From Paludibacterium yongneupense DSM 18731 (GTDB taxonomy: Bacteria > Pseudomonadota > Gammaproteobacteria > Burkholderiales > Chromobacteriaceae): a DNA stretch of 64,000 nt. Positions 8,860 through 21,979 of this stretch are shown here, piece by piece (within the stretch, counting starts at the first letter, position 1; every line of letters starts with the position of its first letter). Where the stretch lies: contig NZ_AUGZ01000023.1 in the NCBI RefSeq assembly GCF_000422925.1, positions 1 through 64,000 on the forward strand, written 5' to 3'. Position numbers and translations under genes: made by a program. The notes beneath the pieces are model-generated. The model saw only the letters and a program-made list of their open reading frames with translations, did not search any database and had not been told where the DNA came from.

Positions 8860-9104
8860 GCGACTTCGATCCTGTCGAAATGAAACGGATGCGCTGGCGC
8901 TCGCGCCGCGGTCTGCTGGAACTGGACCTGGTGCTGGAACGCTTCCTTGCGCGGCGTTTCGATACTTTGACCGGCGACCAGTTGCTGGCCTACCGGACGC
9001 TGCTCGATCTGCCTGACACCGACTTCCTTGAGGTCGTCAACGGCAAGGTCGATCTGGACGCGCCGGAATTGATGGAAATCGTGGACATGCTGCGCGCGAT
9101 CTGA
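8856..9104 (+). CDS. sdhE: FAD assembly factor SdhE
   Basis: Small soluble factor of the YgfY/Sdh5 family that promotes covalent attachment of FAD to SdhA. The 82-residue protein contains the key RGLLELDLVLERF motif (RGxxE) near residue 18 and the acidic helices LLDLPDTDFLEVVNGK typical of the family. Overlap with sdhB and position before gltA are the standard betaproteobacterial arrangement. Confidence 0.93.
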   Translation: MSDFDPVEMKRMRWRSRRGLLELDLVLERFLARRFDTLTGDQLLAYRTLLDLPDTDFLEVVNGKVDLDAPELMEIVDMLRAI

Positions 9105-9164
9105 ACGATGCGCGCTACGACAACAACGATTACAACGACCATAAACCTGACTGGGAGTAGTAGC

Positions 9165-10457
9165 GTGGAAACCAAGCACAATGTGACGCTCGCATACAAC
9201 GATGGCAAAAGCACCCAGGATCTGCCGGTACTGGAGGGAACGCTGGGACCGGACGTCGTCGATATCCGGGCTTTTTCCAAGACCGGAATGTTCACCTTCG
9301 ATCCCGGCTATCTGGCTACGGCCAGCTGCGAATCCAAGATCACCTTCATCGACGGGGATCTCGGGCAGCTCTACTACCGCGGCTACCCGATCGAGCAACT
9401 GGCGGAGAGCTCCGACTATCTGGAGACCTGCTATCTGCTGATGTACGGCGAGTTGCCGACGCCCGAGCAGAAGACCCAGTTCGAATACATCATCTCGCAT
9501 CATTCGATGGTGCACGAACAGCTGTCCAGTTTCTTCAAGGGCTTCCGTCGCGATTCGCATCCGATGGCGATGATGGTGGGTGTGGTCGGCGCCTTGTCCG
9601 CTTTCTATCAGGACAGCCTCGATATTTCCAATCCGGAGCACCGCCGCGTTGCGATGTACCGTTTGATCTCCAAGATTCCGACCATTGCGGCCATGTGTTT
9701 CCGCTACTCGATCGGTGCGCCGTTCATGTATCCGCGCAACAATCTGTCGTATAGCGCGAACTTCCTGCACATGATGTTCGCGACGCCGTGCGAACCGTAC
9801 GATCCCAACCCGGTGCTGGTTCGCGCGCTCGATCGCATCCTGATCCTGCATGCCGACCACGAACAGAACGCGTCGACCTCGACCGTACGCCTGGCCGGCT
9901 CGTCCGGCGCGAACCCGTTCGCCTGCATCGCAGCGGGGATCGCCTGCTTGTGGGGGCCCGCGCATGGCGGCGCCAACGAAGCCGTGCTCAAGATGCTCGA
10001 CGAGATCGGCTCCGAGGACAACATCGAGGAATTCATCCAGGGCGTGAAGGACAAGCGCTATCGTCTGATGGGTTTTGGCCACCGCGTCTACAAGAATCAC
10101 GATCCGCGTGCCGCCATCATGCGCGAGACCTGCCATGAAGTGCTGACCGAGCTGGGGCTGCACGACGATCCCAAGTTCAAGCTTGCGATGGCGCTGGAAA
10201 AGATCGCGCTGGAAGATCCCTATTTCGTTGAACGCAAGCTCTACCCGAACGTCGACTTCTACTCCGGCATCGTGTTGTCAGCGCTGGATATCCCGGTCTC
10301 GATGTTTACCGTGATTTTCGCGCTGGCCCGCACCGTCGGCTGGATCAGCCACTGGAACGAAATGATCTCGGACCCGCAGCAGAAGATCGGCCGCCCGCGC
10401 CAGCTCTATACCGGCTCGGTGCGACGCGACTACGTGCCGCTCGACAAGCGCGGCTGA
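9165..10457 (+). CDS. gltA: Citrate synthase
   Basis: Condenses acetyl-CoA with oxaloacetate to citrate. The 430-residue product has the hexameric proteobacterial type I organisation: [21 protein letters not shown] near the N-terminus, [15 protein letters not shown] with the catalytic histidine, [13 protein letters not shown] with the second histidine, and VDFYSGIVL with the catalytic aspartate. A GGGAG site seven bases before the GTG at 9165 and family alignment favour that start over an ATG at 9108, whose extra residues are a low-complexity run of threonines. Confidence 0.95.
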   Translation: METKHNVTLAYNDGKSTQDLPVLEGTLGPDVVDIRAFSKTGMFTFDPGYLATASCESKITFIDGDLGQLYYRGYPIEQLAESSDYLETCYLLMYGELPTPEQKTQFEYIISHHSMVHEQLSSFFKGFRRDSHPMAMMVGVVGALSAFYQDSLDISNPEHRRVAMYRLISKIPTIAAMCFRYSIGAPFMYPRNNLSYSANFLHMMFATPCEPYDPNPVLVRALDRILILHADHEQNASTSTVRLAGSSGANPFACIAAGIACLWGPAHGGANEAVLKMLDEIGSEDNIEEFIQGVKDKRYRLMGFGHRVYKNHDPRAAIMRETCHEVLTELGLHDDPKFKLAMALEKIALEDPYFVERKLYPNVDFYSGIVLSALDIPVSMFTVIFALARTVGWISHWNEMISDPQQKIGRPRQLYTGSVRRDYVPLDKRG

Positions 10458-10463
10458 TGCGAC

Positions 10464-10524
10464 GCGCGGCCGGGACGCCCCGGCCGCGCACGCTCCGGCA
10501 AGGGAAGGCGCCCCTTGCCAGAGC
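10464..10524 (+). promoter_or_regulatory. Two consecutive stem-loops between gltA and odhA
   Basis: The first hairpin has a perfect 11-bp stem (GCGCGGCCGGG with CCCGGCCGCGC, 10464-10489). The second (10492-10524) pairs GCTC.GGCAAGGG with CCCTTGCC.GAGC. Neither is followed by a convincing T-run, so they look more like transcript-processing or stability structures than a full terminator. Confidence 0.5.
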
Positions 10525-10565
10525 GTTTCTGTGCACGCTGAAACACCTCAACGAAGGATTGAACA

Positions 10566-13394
<2,829 letters not shown>

Positions 13395-13445
13395 ACGGAC
13401 AGAGAAGAGAGGGGCTCCCGGGGGAGTTCCGTCATGGAGAAGAAC

Positions 13446-14678
13446 ATGCTGATTGAAGTTAAAGTCCCGCAGTTGCCGGAATCGGTCTCCGAGGCCACTT
13501 TGATGACCTGGCACAAGAAGGTAGGGGAGTTTGTCAAGCGCGACGAAAACCTGATCGACCTCGAAACCGACAAGGTCGTGCTGGAGCTGCCGGCGCCGCA
13601 GGCCGGGGTCATCGTCTCCATCGTCGCCGACGATGGCGCAACCGTCGTGTCGGGGCAATTGCTGGCGACGCTGGATACCGAGGCGCAGGCGGGTACGGTA
13701 CAAACCGCGGCTCCGGCAGCGGCGGCGGTTGTCACGGCCCCCGCTGCGGCCGTCGCGATGCCGGCGGCGGCCAAGCTGGCCGCCGAAAGCGGAGTCGATG
13801 TCGCGGCCGTGGCCGGCAGCGGCCGTGGCGGTCGCGTGCTCAAGGAAGATGTAAAAGCGGCGCTCGATGCGCGGCCTCCGGTTCAGGCCGGTCCGGTACT
13901 GGCCGCCGCGGCGCCTTCTGCCGGTGGCGCGCTGGCCAGCACGCCTGCCACCCCCAATGCCGCAGCCATTTTCGCCGATCGACCGGAACAGCGAGTGCCG
14001 ATGTCGCGCCTGCGCCAGCGCGTTGCCGAACGCCTGATCATGTCGCAGCAGACCAATGCGATCCTCACCACCTTCAACGAAGTCAATATGAAGCCGGTGA
14101 TGGATCTGCGCACTCGCTACAAGGAAAAGTTCGAGAAGGAGCACGGCGTCAAGCTCGGCTTCATGTCCTTTTTCGTCAAGGCCGTCGTCGCGGCGCTGAA
14201 GAAATTCCCGGTGGTCAACGCCTCGGTCGACGGTAACGATATCATCTACCACGGCTACTTCGACATCGGCATCGCCGTCGGCAGTCCGCGCGGCTTGGTG
14301 GTTCCCATCCTGCGCGATGCGGATCGCATGTCGATCGCCGAAATCGAAAAGCAGATCGCCGATTTCGCGGTCAAGGCGCGCGAAGGCAAGCTGTCGCTCG
14401 ATGATCTGACCGGAGGCACATTCTCTGTCACCAACGGCGGCACCTTCGGCTCCATGATGTCGACGCCCATCATCAATCCGCCGCAATCGGCCATTCTCGG
14501 CATGCATGCCACCAAGGAACGTGCCTGGGTGGAAAACGGCCAAGTCGTCGTGCGTCCGGTAATGTATGTGGCGCTGTCCTACGATCACCGTATCATTGAT
14601 GGACGCGAAGCGGTCCTGGCATTGGTAACGATCAAGGATCTGCTCGAGGATCCGGCACGGCTGATTCTCGATTTGTAA
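13446..14678 (+). CDS. odhB: Dihydrolipoamide succinyltransferase (E2 of 2-oxoglutarate dehydrogenase)
   Basis: Core of the 2-oxoglutarate dehydrogenase complex; transfers the succinyl group to CoA. Domains in order: one lipoyl domain (about 1-75, modified lysine in [16 protein letters not shown]), an Ala-rich linker, a peripheral-subunit-binding domain (about 110-145, [25 protein letters not shown]), a second linker, then the catalytic trimer-forming domain ending [15 protein letters not shown] with the active-site His and Asp. Two starts are possible, ATG 13434 and ATG 13446, both with ribosome sites; 13446 ([16 protein letters not shown]) matches the family N-terminus and is chosen. Confidence 0.96.
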   Translation: MLIEVKVPQLPESVSEATLMTWHKKVGEFVKRDENLIDLETDKVVLELPAPQAGVIVSIVADDGATVVSGQLLATLDTEAQAGTVQTAAPAAAAVVTAPAAAVAMPAAAKLAAESGVDVAAVAGSGRGGRVLKEDVKAALDARPPVQAGPVLAAAAPSAGGALASTPATPNAAAIFADRPEQRVPMSRLRQRVAERLIMSQQTNAILTTFNEVNMKPVMDLRTRYKEKFEKEHGVKLGFMSFFVKAVVAALKKFPVVNASVDGNDIIYHGYFDIGIAVGSPRGLVVPILRDADRMSIAEIEKQIADFAVKAREGKLSLDDLTGGTFSVTNGGTFGSMMSTPIINPPQSAILGMHATKERAWVENGQVVVRPVMYVALSYDHRIIDGREAVLALVTIKDLLEDPARLILDL

Positions 14679-14682
14679 TCGA

Positions 14683-14702
14683 CGCCGGGGTTCGCCCCGG
14701 CG
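14683..14702 (+). terminator. UUCG-capped hairpin after odhB (weak or partial terminator)
   Basis: CGCCGGGG and CCCCGGCG form a perfect 8-bp stem around a TTCG loop directly after the odhB stop, followed by GTTTTAC. The short T-run suggests partial termination or protection of the 3' end, since lpdA follows in the same direction. Confidence 0.5.
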
Positions 14703-14721
14703 GTTTTACCCGGAACATGCA

Positions 14722-14901
14722 ATGATTCCCGAATCCTGGTACGGCCCTTTGTTTATCGGCGGCGGTGTGTTGATGCTGGTATTGGGGTTCACCCGCCGCC
14801 GCGATGTGCCGGGGGCGGTATTTTCCCGTTATTCCCGCCTGGCCATAGGCGTGGTGATGATCGCTTACGGCGTACTGCAGATGCTGGGCGTCGCCAAATA
14901 G
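14722..14901 (+). CDS. Small two-helix membrane protein of unknown function
   Basis: Not recognised. Fifty-nine codons from ATG 14722 give MIPESWYGPLFIGGGVLMLV... with two probable membrane segments (about residues 8-23 and 40-56) separated by a basic loop (TRRRDVPGAVFSRYSR), so the loop is probably cytoplasmic. It lies between odhB and lpdA and ends nine bases before the lpdA ATG, in the same direction. No strong ribosome site is visible, the weakest point. The hydrophobic/basic pattern and tight fit support a real gene; a role linked to the dehydrogenase complex is only a suggestion from position. Confidence 0.6.
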   Translation: MIPESWYGPLFIGGGVLMLVLGFTRRRDVPGAVFSRYSRLAIGVVMIAYGVLQMLGVAK

Positions 14902-14910
14902 GGGAGTGCA

Positions 14911-16338
14911 ATGAGTCAACAGTTTGACGTAGTCGTGATCGGCGCGGGGCCTGGCGGTTATATCGCCGCCATCCGCGCGGCGCAACTGGGCCTGTCCACG
15001 GCCTGCATCGATGCTTTCAAGGGCGCTGACGGCAAGCCTGCGCTTGGCGGGACCTGCCTCAATGTAGGCTGCATCCCATCCAAGGCCCTGTTGCAGTCTT
15101 CGGAGAACTACCATGCGCTTACGCATGATTTCGCTGCGCACGGCATTACGGTCAAGGGTAGCCAGTTCGACGCGGCCGCGATGATCGCCCGCAAGGACGG
15201 TATCGTGAGCAAATTGACCACGGGCGTGGCCTTTCTGTTCAAGAAGAACAAGGTCGCGAGTCTTCACGGCGTCGGACGTCTGCTCGGCCGCCAGCAGGAA
15301 AAATGGCAGATCGAGGTCCGGAATGGCGATGCGGTCGAGCTCGTGGAAGCCGGGCACGTCATTGTCGCGACCGGCTCGCCCCCCCGCCCGCTGGCGGGCT
15401 TCGACGTCGATAACGACACGGTTCTCGATAACGCGGGGGCTCTGGCGCTGACCGCCGTTCCCAAGCGTCTCGGGGTTATCGGGGCGGGCGTCATCGGACT
15501 GGAAATGGGGTCGGTGTGGAAGCGGCTGGGGTCGGAAGTGACCATACTGGAAGCCGCGCCGACCTTCCTGGGGGCCGCCGACGCGCAGCTGGCCAAGGAG
15601 GCGTTCAAGACCCTGACACGCGATTCGGGGCTCGATATCCGCCTCGGCGTCAAGTTGGGCGCGCTCAAGCGCGGGCGTGATCTCGCCATCGGCTACGAAC
15701 AGGACGGCAAGGCCGAAACGCTGAAGGTCGACAAGCTGATCGTGGCGGTCGGGCGGGTGCCCAATACCGAGGGGCTGGGTGCGGATGCGGCCGGCCTCAA
15801 ACTCGACGAACGCGGCTTTGTCATGGTTGACGAGTTCTGCCACACGAGCCTGCCCAATGTCTGGGCCATTGGCGACGTCGTGCGCGGGCCCATGCTCGCA
15901 CACAAGGCCTCGGAAGAGGGAGTGGCGGTCGCCGAGCGCATCGCCGGCCAGAAGCCGCATCTCGATTTCAACAGCATCCCGTGGGTGATTTACACTTCGC
16001 CCGAGATCGCCTGGGTCGGCAAGACCGAAGAGCAATTGAAGGCGGCGGGAGTCGAGTACCGCAAGGGCTCGTCCAGCTTTGCCCCGAACGGCCGCGCTCT
16101 GGGCCTCGGACAGGCGCAGGGCAATGTCAAGGTTCTTGCCGATGCCAAGACCGACCGTATTCTCGGCGTGCATGTGATCGGGCCGATGGCGTCGGAGCTG
16201 ATCGCCGAAGCGGTGCTGGCGATGGAATTCAAGGCGTCGAGCGAAGATGTTGCCCGCACCGTGCATGCCCATCCCAGTTTGTCCGAAGTGCTGCACGAAG
16301 CGGCGCTGGCGGTCGATAAACGCGCCTTGCACGGGTGA
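14911..16338 (+). CDS. lpdA: Dihydrolipoyl dehydrogenase (E3)
   Basis: FAD enzyme that reoxidises the dihydrolipoyl group of OdhB with NAD. The 475-residue protein shows the FAD motif [20 protein letters not shown] (8-27), the redox-active disulfide [15 protein letters not shown] (Cys49, Cys54), the NAD motif [20 protein letters not shown] (about 193-212), the second FAD motif NVWAIGDV, and the C-terminal [15 protein letters not shown] with the catalytic His-Glu pair. GGGGAGTG precedes the ATG. It completes the 2-oxoglutarate dehydrogenase complex. Confidence 0.97.
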   Translation: MSQQFDVVVIGAGPGGYIAAIRAAQLGLSTACIDAFKGADGKPALGGTCLNVGCIPSKALLQSSENYHALTHDFAAHGITVKGSQFDAAAMIARKDGIVSKLTTGVAFLFKKNKVASLHGVGRLLGRQQEKWQIEVRNGDAVELVEAGHVIVATGSPPRPLAGFDVDNDTVLDNAGALALTAVPKRLGVIGAGVIGLEMGSVWKRLGSEVTILEAAPTFLGAADAQLAKEAFKTLTRDSGLDIRLGVKLGALKRGRDLAIGYEQDGKAETLKVDKLIVAVGRVPNTEGLGADAAGLKLDERGFVMVDEFCHTSLPNVWAIGDVVRGPMLAHKASEEGVAVAERIAGQKPHLDFNSIPWVIYTSPEIAWVGKTEEQLKAAGVEYRKGSSSFAPNGRALGLGQAQGNVKVLADAKTDRILGVHVIGPMASELIAEAVLAMEFKASSEDVARTVHAHPSLSEVLHEAALAVDKRALHG

Positions 16339-16365
16339 CGCGGGCGCAACCCATACGGATAGCCG

Positions 16366-16387
16366 ACGCCGGTCCCGGGACCGGCGT
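16366..16387 (+). promoter_or_regulatory. Perfect 22-bp inverted repeat between lpdA and sucC
   Basis: ACGCCGGTCCC directly followed by its complement GGGACCGGCGT, then TTCATTCC. It could be a hairpin in the transcript; the missing T-run argues against efficient termination. Confidence 0.45.
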
Positions 16388-16412
16388 TCATTCCATCGAA
16401 AGGAATAGTTAG

Positions 16413-17579
16413 ATGAACCTGCACGAATACCAAGCCAAAGAGCTGCTGGCCAAGTACGGCCTGCCTGTGCAACAGGGCATTCTGGCCTCCAGCGCTGAAG
16501 AGGCGGCTGCGGCATTCGACCAACTCGGCGGCAAGTTTGCCGTCGTCAAGGCGCAAGTCCACGCCGGCGGCCGCGGCAAGGCAGGCGGAGTCAAAGTGGT
16601 CAAGAGCCGTGCCGAAGCGGCCGACGTCGCCTCCGCGCTGATAGGTCGGCATCTGGTGACCTATCAGACCGATGCGGCCGGGCAGCCGGTCAATTCGGTA
16701 TTGGTGTGCGAAGACATGTACCCGGTCGAGCGCGAGTTGTATCTGGGCGCCGTCATCGACCGCAGCAGCCGCCGTGTGACCTTCATGGCCTCCACCGAAG
16801 GCGGCGTCGAGATTGAAAAGGTCGCTGCGGAAACGCCGGAAAAAATCCTCAAGGTTACAGTCGACCCCCTGGTCGGCATGCAGCCGTGCCAGGCGCGCGA
16901 AGTCGCTTTTGCGCTGGGGTTGGCGGGCGATCAGATCGCCGCCTTTACCAAGCTGATGCTGGGCGCCTATCGTGCTTTCGTCGAAAACGATTTCGCACTG
17001 TTCGAAGTCAACCCGCTGGCGCTGCGCGCCAATGGCGAGCTGGCCTGCGTCGACGCCAAGATCAATCTCGATTCCAACGCGCTGTTCCGTCATGGCGCAC
17101 TGGCCGCGCAACGCGACAAGAGTCAGGAAAACGAACGCGAACTCAAAGCGTCCGAATTCGATCTCAACTATGTCGCGCTGGACGGCAATATCGGTTGCAT
17201 GGTCAACGGCGCCGGCCTGGCCATGGCGACCATGGACATCATCAAGCTGTATGGCGGCCAGCCTGCCAATTTTCTCGATGTCGGCGGCGGCGCCACCAAG
17301 GAACGGGTGATCGAAGCGTTCAAGCTGATTCTTGCCGATCCTTCGGTGAAGGGTGTGCTGATCAATATCTTCGGCGGCATCGTGCGCTGCGACATGATCG
17401 CGGAAGCCATCATCGCTGCGGTGAAGGAAGTCAATGTCACCGTGCCGGTGGTGGTGCGCCTGGAAGGCAACAATGCCGAAGCCGGTGCCGCCCTGCTCGC
17501 CAAGTCGGGCCTGGCCCTGATCCCCGCCGACGGCCTGTCCGATGCGGCCCAGAAGATCGTGTCCGCCGTCAAGGCCTGA
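16413..17579 (+). CDS. sucC: Succinyl-CoA synthetase beta subunit (ADP-forming)
   Basis: With SucD converts succinyl-CoA to succinate while making ATP. The 388-residue product has the N-terminal [19 protein letters not shown] of the family, an ATP-grasp fold ([16 protein letters not shown] near 50, [14 protein letters not shown] near 195, [14 protein letters not shown]), and the C-terminal CoA-ligase domain with VDGN-type [11 protein letters not shown] and [22 protein letters not shown] site precedes the ATG. Nineteen bases separate it from sucD. Confidence 0.97.
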   Translation: MNLHEYQAKELLAKYGLPVQQGILASSAEEAAAAFDQLGGKFAVVKAQVHAGGRGKAGGVKVVKSRAEAADVASALIGRHLVTYQTDAAGQPVNSVLVCEDMYPVERELYLGAVIDRSSRRVTFMASTEGGVEIEKVAAETPEKILKVTVDPLVGMQPCQAREVAFALGLAGDQIAAFTKLMLGAYRAFVENDFALFEVNPLALRANGELACVDAKINLDSNALFRHGALAAQRDKSQENERELKASEFDLNYVALDGNIGCMVNGAGLAMATMDIIKLYGGQPANFLDVGGGATKERVIEAFKLILADPSVKGVLINIFGGIVRCDMIAEAIIAAVKEVNVTVPVVVRLEGNNAEAGAALLAKSGLALIPADGLSDAAQKIVSAVKA

Positions 17580-17598
17580 CCAACACAGGAGTCAAATA

Positions 17599-18486
17599 AT
17601 GAGCGTACTTGTAAACAAAGACACCAAAGTGCTGGTTCAGGGTTTCACCGGCAAGAACGGCACCTTCCACGCCGAACAGTGCCTGGCCTATGGCACGCAG
17701 ATTGTGGGCGGCGTTACCCCGGGCAAGGGCGGCAGCCTGCATCTGGGCAAGCCGGTATTCAATACCATGAAGCAGGCGGTGCGCGAAACCGGTGCCAACG
17801 CATCGGTGATTTTCGTTCCGGCCCCGTTCGTGCTGGACTCCATCGTCGAAGCGGTCGATTCCGGCGTCGAATTGATCGTATGCATCACCGAGGGCGTGCC
17901 GACGCTGGACATGCTCAAGGCCAAGCGCTACATCGAAACGACCGGCGGCGTGCGCCTGATCGGGCCGAACTGCCCTGGAGTGATTACGCCCGATGAGTGC
18001 AAGATCGGCATCATGCCCGGGCATATCCATCTGCGCGGTCGTATCGGCATCGTATCCCGCTCCGGCACACTGACCTACGAGGCCGTTGCGCAGACCACGC
18101 GTCTGGGCCTGGGCCAGTCCACTTGCATCGGCATCGGCGGCGATCCTATCGCCGGAACCAACCACATCGATGCGCTGCAATTGTTCCAGGACGATGCGGA
18201 AACCGAAGCCATCATCATGATCGGCGAGATCGGCGGCACGGCGGAAGAAGAAGCCGCCGAATTCATCCGCTCCAATGTGACCAAGCCTGTCGTCGGTTAT
18301 ATCGCGGGCGTCACCGCGCCCAAGGGCAAGCGTATGGGCCATGCGGGGGCGATCATCTCAGGCGGCAAGGGTACCGCCGAAGAAAAATTTCTGGCTTTCG
18401 AAAAAGCCGGAATCGCCTACACGCGCAGCCCGGCCGAGCTGGGTACGACCATGCTGGACCTGCTGAAGAGCAAGGGCATGGCGTAA
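17599..18486 (+). CDS. sucD: Succinyl-CoA synthetase alpha subunit
   Basis: CoA-binding and phosphohistidine subunit of succinyl-CoA synthetase. The 295-residue protein starts [27 protein letters not shown], has the CoA-binding Rossmann fold with GGVTPGKGG and [11 protein letters not shown], and carries the phosphorylated histidine in [20 protein letters not shown] (about residue 246). ACAGGAG precedes the ATG. It is the last gene of the TCA cluster, followed by a strong terminator. Confidence 0.97.
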   Translation: MSVLVNKDTKVLVQGFTGKNGTFHAEQCLAYGTQIVGGVTPGKGGSLHLGKPVFNTMKQAVRETGANASVIFVPAPFVLDSIVEAVDSGVELIVCITEGVPTLDMLKAKRYIETTGGVRLIGPNCPGVITPDECKIGIMPGHIHLRGRIGIVSRSGTLTYEAVAQTTRLGLGQSTCIGIGGDPIAGTNHIDALQLFQDDAETEAIIMIGEIGGTAEEEAAEFIRSNVTKPVVGYIAGVTAPKGKRMGHAGAIISGGKGTAEEKFLAFEKAGIAYTRSPAELGTTMLDLLKSKGMA

Positions 18487-18504
18487 GGCGCCATTGCCCA
18501 ACAG

Positions 18505-18538
18505 AGCCGCTGTCCTGCCGGGACGGCGGCTTTTTTTA
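18505..18538 (+). terminator. Intrinsic terminator after sucD
   Basis: AGCCGCTGTCC and GGGACGGCGGCT pair with one mismatch around TGCC and are followed by seven T. It closes the sdh-suc cluster about 20 bp after the sucD stop. Confidence 0.9.
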
Positions 18539-18577
18539 TTCAAGCCTTTGAAATAAAAACTAAAACATGGACTCATG

Positions 18578-18605
18578 TTGAATTGTCATATTTCGACGTT
18601 ATAGA
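18578..18605 (+). promoter_or_regulatory. Sigma-70-like promoter of the chemoreceptor gene
   Basis: TTGAAT and TATAGA are separated by 16 bp, ending about 50 bp before the ATG at 18658. No sigma-28 (flagellar) motif was seen in this gap. Confidence 0.5.
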
Positions 18606-18657
18606 TAAGAGACGCAATATGGGATAATGCGTTCACAAAATCTGGAATTTGGACACA

Positions 18658-20544
18658 ATGCGAACAATACGAAGCAAGCTTTCTTTCCTGATCGTTCTGG
18701 CCATGCTGCTGGGCATCGTCAGTGTGACGGTGATTGCCAGCCTGAATCTGAAAGCCATGGCGTATCAGGATGTCCAGGCCGAGCTGGATCAGGTTTCCAG
18801 CAGCCAGTCCTTGCTGATTACGCAGTGGTTGAGCGGGCACCGCGCCGTGATCAACGCGGCGTTCAAGCGCGCGGCGGATGCCGATCCGGTGCCGGCGCTG
18901 CAATCGCTGGCCGATGCCGGCGGCTTCACCCAGCTTTATGTCGGCGATGCCGCGAGCAAAGACATGGTGTACTCGATTCCGGGCAAGAAAAAGCCGACGC
19001 CCGAATATGATCCGGCCTCGCGCGGCTGGTTCAAGCAGGCGCAGTCGCAGGGAAGCGGCGATGTGATCGTTACCACGCCGTATAAGGCGGCCAGCGCCGA
19101 AATCAAAGAGCTGGTCGTGACCCTGGCGCGCAAGATCAGCGATCAGAAAGTCATCGGCGGCGACATCATGATCGGCGATATGACGCGCGCGGTGCTGAGC
19201 ACCAAGCTGGCCGGCAGTGGCCACGCCTTCCTGATGACGCGCGATGGCAAGATCATCGCCTATCCGCAGCCCGGGTTTGAACTCAAACCCGTGAGCGATC
19301 TCGCCCCCGCGCTCGATTCCACGCGCGTGCAAGCGCTGCTGGACGATGGTCATGCCGGCGCGGTCGACATCCAGGGACATGGTTATCTGCTGAAGCTCAC
19401 GGCGCTGGCGGGCAGCGACTGGGTGCTTGGCGTCGCCGCCGACAAGGCCGAGGTCGATGCGCCCTTGTCGCGGCTGGTCATGCTGGTTTCCGGCGCGGCG
19501 CTCGCCATCCTGGTCCTGGTGGCCTCGACGACGACCGTCTATCTACGCCATCTGTTGGGCGGGCTGTTGCTGGTGCGTGACGGTATGCGTGAAATTGCGC
19601 AGGGCGAAGGCGATCTTACGCGCCGCATCGAGGTCGTCGGCAACGACGAGGTGGCCGAAACCGCGGCGGCCTTCAATAGTTTCGTCGGCAGCCTCAATAC
19701 CATGTTCCAACAGCTGCGTACCGAAGCCGTGAGCCTGAGCGAAGGCGTGATCGACGTCAGCCGTACCGTCGACGAGGTGGCCGTGCGCTCGAACACCTTG
19801 GCCGATATCTCCAGCACCAATGCCGCGGCGATCGAGCAGGTCACGGTCAGCATTGCGCATATCGCGGATGCGGCCAACAGTACCGATGAACTGGCCCGTA
19901 CCGCCGGTGACGATACCGACGCCAGTGCCGGCAAGATGGAACGCATCAGTGCCGAGATCAGCCATTCATCGAGTTCGGTGGCCGAACTGGCCGGCTTGCT
20001 GGGTTCGCTGGAGCAGCGTTCGCATGAAATCAGCAAGATCACCCTGGTGATCAGCGATATCGCCGATCAGACCAATCTGTTGGCCTTGAACGCCGCCATC
20101 GAGGCGGCGCGCGCAGGCGAGCAGGGACGCGGGTTCGCCGTCGTGGCCGACGAGGTGCGCAAGCTGGCCGAGCGTACCGGCAAGGCGACCGTTGAAATCA
20201 CCGCCATGGTCGAAAGCATCATCGGCGAGACCAGCCGCACGGTGTCGAACATGCAGCAGACGGTCACGGCGGTCGATTCGGGCGCCGCCATGACTAACGA
20301 GGCGCGCAGGCACCTGGAGAAGATTTCGAGCGGCATGCGCCAGGTGATCGATAACATCGGCGCTATCGCCCTGTCGACGCGCGAGCAGCATAACGCGGCG
20401 ACCTCGATGGCGCAGAGCACCGAATCCATCAACAATGAAATCCTGACCACGGATGCGATGCTTCAGCACGCGCGCGATACGCTGGGGCAGTTGGGCTCGG
20501 TCGCGCGTGCGATGCAGGATGCGTTCGCCCGCTTCCAGCTGTAA
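18658..20544 (+). CDS. Methyl-accepting chemotaxis protein with periplasmic Cache sensor
   Basis: Inner-membrane chemoreceptor that signals through CheA/CheW. The 628-residue protein has a first membrane segment (about 8-29), a periplasmic double-Cache domain (about 35-265; [13 protein letters not shown] and [25 protein letters not shown] are typical of it), a second membrane segment (about 270-295), HAMP, and the cytoplasmic signalling coiled coil whose tip reads [41 protein letters not shown] (about 466-508). dCache receptors usually bind amino or organic acids; the ligand here is unknown. No CheR/CheB-tethering pentapeptide is visible at the C-terminus (FARFQL). ATG 18658 is preferred over the upstream TTG 18649. 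Confidence 0.92.
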   Translation: MRTIRSKLSFLIVLAMLLGIVSVTVIASLNLKAMAYQDVQAELDQVSSSQSLLITQWLSGHRAVINAAFKRAADADPVPALQSLADAGGFTQLYVGDAASKDMVYSIPGKKKPTPEYDPASRGWFKQAQSQGSGDVIVTTPYKAASAEIKELVVTLARKISDQKVIGGDIMIGDMTRAVLSTKLAGSGHAFLMTRDGKIIAYPQPGFELKPVSDLAPALDSTRVQALLDDGHAGAVDIQGHGYLLKLTALAGSDWVLGVAADKAEVDAPLSRLVMLVSGAALAILVLVASTTTVYLRHLLGGLLLVRDGMREIAQGEGDLTRRIEVVGNDEVAETAAAFNSFVGSLNTMFQQLRTEAVSLSEGVIDVSRTVDEVAVRSNTLADISSTNAAAIEQVTVSIAHIADAANSTDELARTAGDDTDASAGKMERISAEISHSSSSVAELAGLLGSLEQRSHEISKITLVISDIADQTNLLALNAAIEAARAGEQGRGFAVVADEVRKLAERTGKATVEITAMVESIIGETSRTVSNMQQTVTAVDSGAAMTNEARRHLEKISSGMRQVIDNIGAIALSTREQHNAATSMAQSTESINNEILTTDAMLQHARDTLGQLGSVARAMQDAFARFQL

Positions 20545-20567
20545 GTGCCTTGCCTGAGTCGAAAACG

Positions 20568-20593
20568 ACAACGCCCCGCATGCGGGGCGTTGT
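20568..20593. terminator. Palindromic terminator after the chemoreceptor gene
   Basis: ACAACGCCCCGCA and TGCGGGGCGTTGT form a perfect 13-bp stem with almost no loop, starting 24 bp after the MCP stop. The flanking AAAACG on the left would give a short T-run on the minus strand, so it may also serve the psuK remnant. Confidence 0.65.
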
Positions 20594-20619
20594 CATGAAC
20601 GTGACGCTGTACGCGTATG

Positions 20620-21021
20620 TCATGCGGCAGGGGGTAGGGCGACCGCCCGGCCATCCGCCATCGTGCCCGCGGCAGTGCGCTGCAGCAGTGCCCCGACCGC
20701 GGCTGCGGACAGATGCGGGTGGCAGTTGTCGTGGCAGGTCAGCGTCATCGCTGCACAAGCCAGTGCGAAACGCACGGTATCGACGAAAGGGATGGCATGC
20801 AAGAAACCGTAGGCGAGCCCGGCCATCAATGCATCGCCGGCACCGTTGACACTGACCACGTCGACCGGCAGGGCATCCATCCAGCCGGCCTCTCCGTCGC
20901 TGCTGTAGTAGACACCATAGGCGCCCAGGCTCAGTACTATCCGGACCACACCGGCGCGGTGAAACCATTCGGCAACGGCGGGAGCGTGCTCGCGCGAGCC
21001 GAAAGGCCGCCCTGGGAGCAC
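20620..21021 (-). pseudogene. Pseudouridine kinase (PsuK-like), C-terminal remnant
   Basis: PfkB-family kinases of the PsuK type phosphorylate pseudouridine. Only the C-terminal third is present: VAEWFHRAGVVRIVLSLGAYGVYYSS, then the catalytic VDVVSVNGAGDALMAGLAYGFLHAIPF with the GAGD anion-hole/base motif, then VRFALACAAMTLTCHDNCHPHLSAAAVGAL. These follow E. coli PsuK closely in order. The N-terminal two thirds (substrate-binding NGG region) are missing: similarity fades near 20990 and the sequence above it is unrelated. No start codon with a ribosome site is evident (GTG 21021 is the earliest in frame). No psuG lies nearby. Confidence 0.75.
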
Positions 21022-21124
21022 CGCCTGAATGCCGCCCGCGAGGCCATCGTCGCCGGACGGCTGCGCGTGGTCGACTACCGGCGCGACAACCGCTGTCCGC
21101 TGCCCTGAACACCCGGAGCGGCGC

Positions 21125-21352
21125 TCAGGCCTGGGGGCCGCGCTGCCCGTCGTCTTCGAAGGCGAGAATGTCTCCGGGCTGGCAATCGAGCACGCGGCAG
21201 ATCGCTTCCAGCGTGGAAAAGCGGATCGCCCGCGCCTTGCCGTTTTTCAGTATGGACAGATTGGCTTCGGTGATGTCGATGAGTCGTGCCAGTTCGCCCA
21301 TCCGCATCTTGCGTCCGAGCAGCAGCCGGTCCAGTTTTATCGCGATGCTCAT
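21125..21352 (-). CDS. Small Cro/CI-type HTH regulator (YozG-like)
   Basis: A 75-residue DNA-binding protein that is almost entirely one HTH domain: MGELARLIDITEANLSILKNGKARAIRFSTLEAICRVLDCQPGDIL (about 17-62), the YozG-like XRE class. These small regulators are typically paired with a DUF2975 membrane protein, and such a gene lies 12 bp upstream in the same direction. The start has no strong ribosome site and may depend on translation of the upstream gene. Targets unknown. Confidence 0.85.
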   Translation of the reverse strand: MSIAIKLDRLLLGRKMRMGELARLIDITEANLSILKNGKARAIRFSTLEAICRVLDCQPGDILAFEDDGQRGPQA

Positions 21353-21364
21353 TGCTGTTGTCTT

Positions 21365-21895
21365 TCAGACCGTCAGGCTGTTGTCTTCGTAGTGCCGGCG
21401 CGCCATTTCCATCACATGGGCGATGGCCAGCAGCGCCAGGCCAAGGAACAGCAACATGACTTCGACATTGCCCAGGCCGAAGCTGATCTCGCGCTGGCCT
21501 GGCGGGTTGCGCCATGTCAGCGCCAGCGATTGCAGGGCATCGGAGAGCGGCGACAAGGCGACCGAGGCAATGAACAGGCCGCCCAGCCGGCGCAGGCTGG
21601 CGGTATGGCGCAGCGAGAAAAAGCTGCCCTTGCGGTACAGATCGAACAGCCGCAGCAATTGCCAGATGGCGGCCATCACCAGCAGTTGAAGCGGCAGCCC
21701 GCTGGCAAAGCCGGCGACGCGCTGATAGGGGGTCAGTTGTGGTGTCGGGCAATTCGACATCGCTCCCGGCAGGGAGGGAGAGGCCAATAGAAACCAGTTG
21801 GCGGCAAACAGCAGGGGGACAGAGAGCAACAACAGCCAGAAGGCCAGATACAGCCGCTGGCTGAAGCGCTCGATCGGGACAAGGCTTGCGGGCAT
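21365..21895 (-). CDS. DUF2975 membrane protein
   Basis: A 176-residue inner-membrane protein with about four hydrophobic segments (about 12-34, 63-85, 103-122, 140-160); LRRLGGLFIASVALSPLSDAL and the C-terminal MEMARRHYEDNSLTV resemble DUF2975 proteins. A GAGGAG site seven bases before the ATG at 21895 decides the start over an in-frame GTG at 21910. Its partner HTH regulator follows after 12 bp. The biochemical role of the pair is not known. Confidence 0.82.
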   Translation of the reverse strand: MPASLVPIERFSQRLYLAFWLLLLSVPLLFAANWFLLASPSLPGAMSNCPTPQLTPYQRVAGFASGLPLQLLVMAAIWQLLRLFDLYRKGSFFSLRHTASLRRLGGLFIASVALSPLSDALQSLALTWRNPPGQREISFGLGNVEVMLLFLGLALLAIAHVMEMARRHYEDNSLTV

Positions 21896-21979
21896 GACGT
21901 AACTCCTCACTGGGAAATTAAGCCCAGCTTAGGCGCTATCATATCGTTAGTCAATAAATTTTTATTGATAAACGATGTG

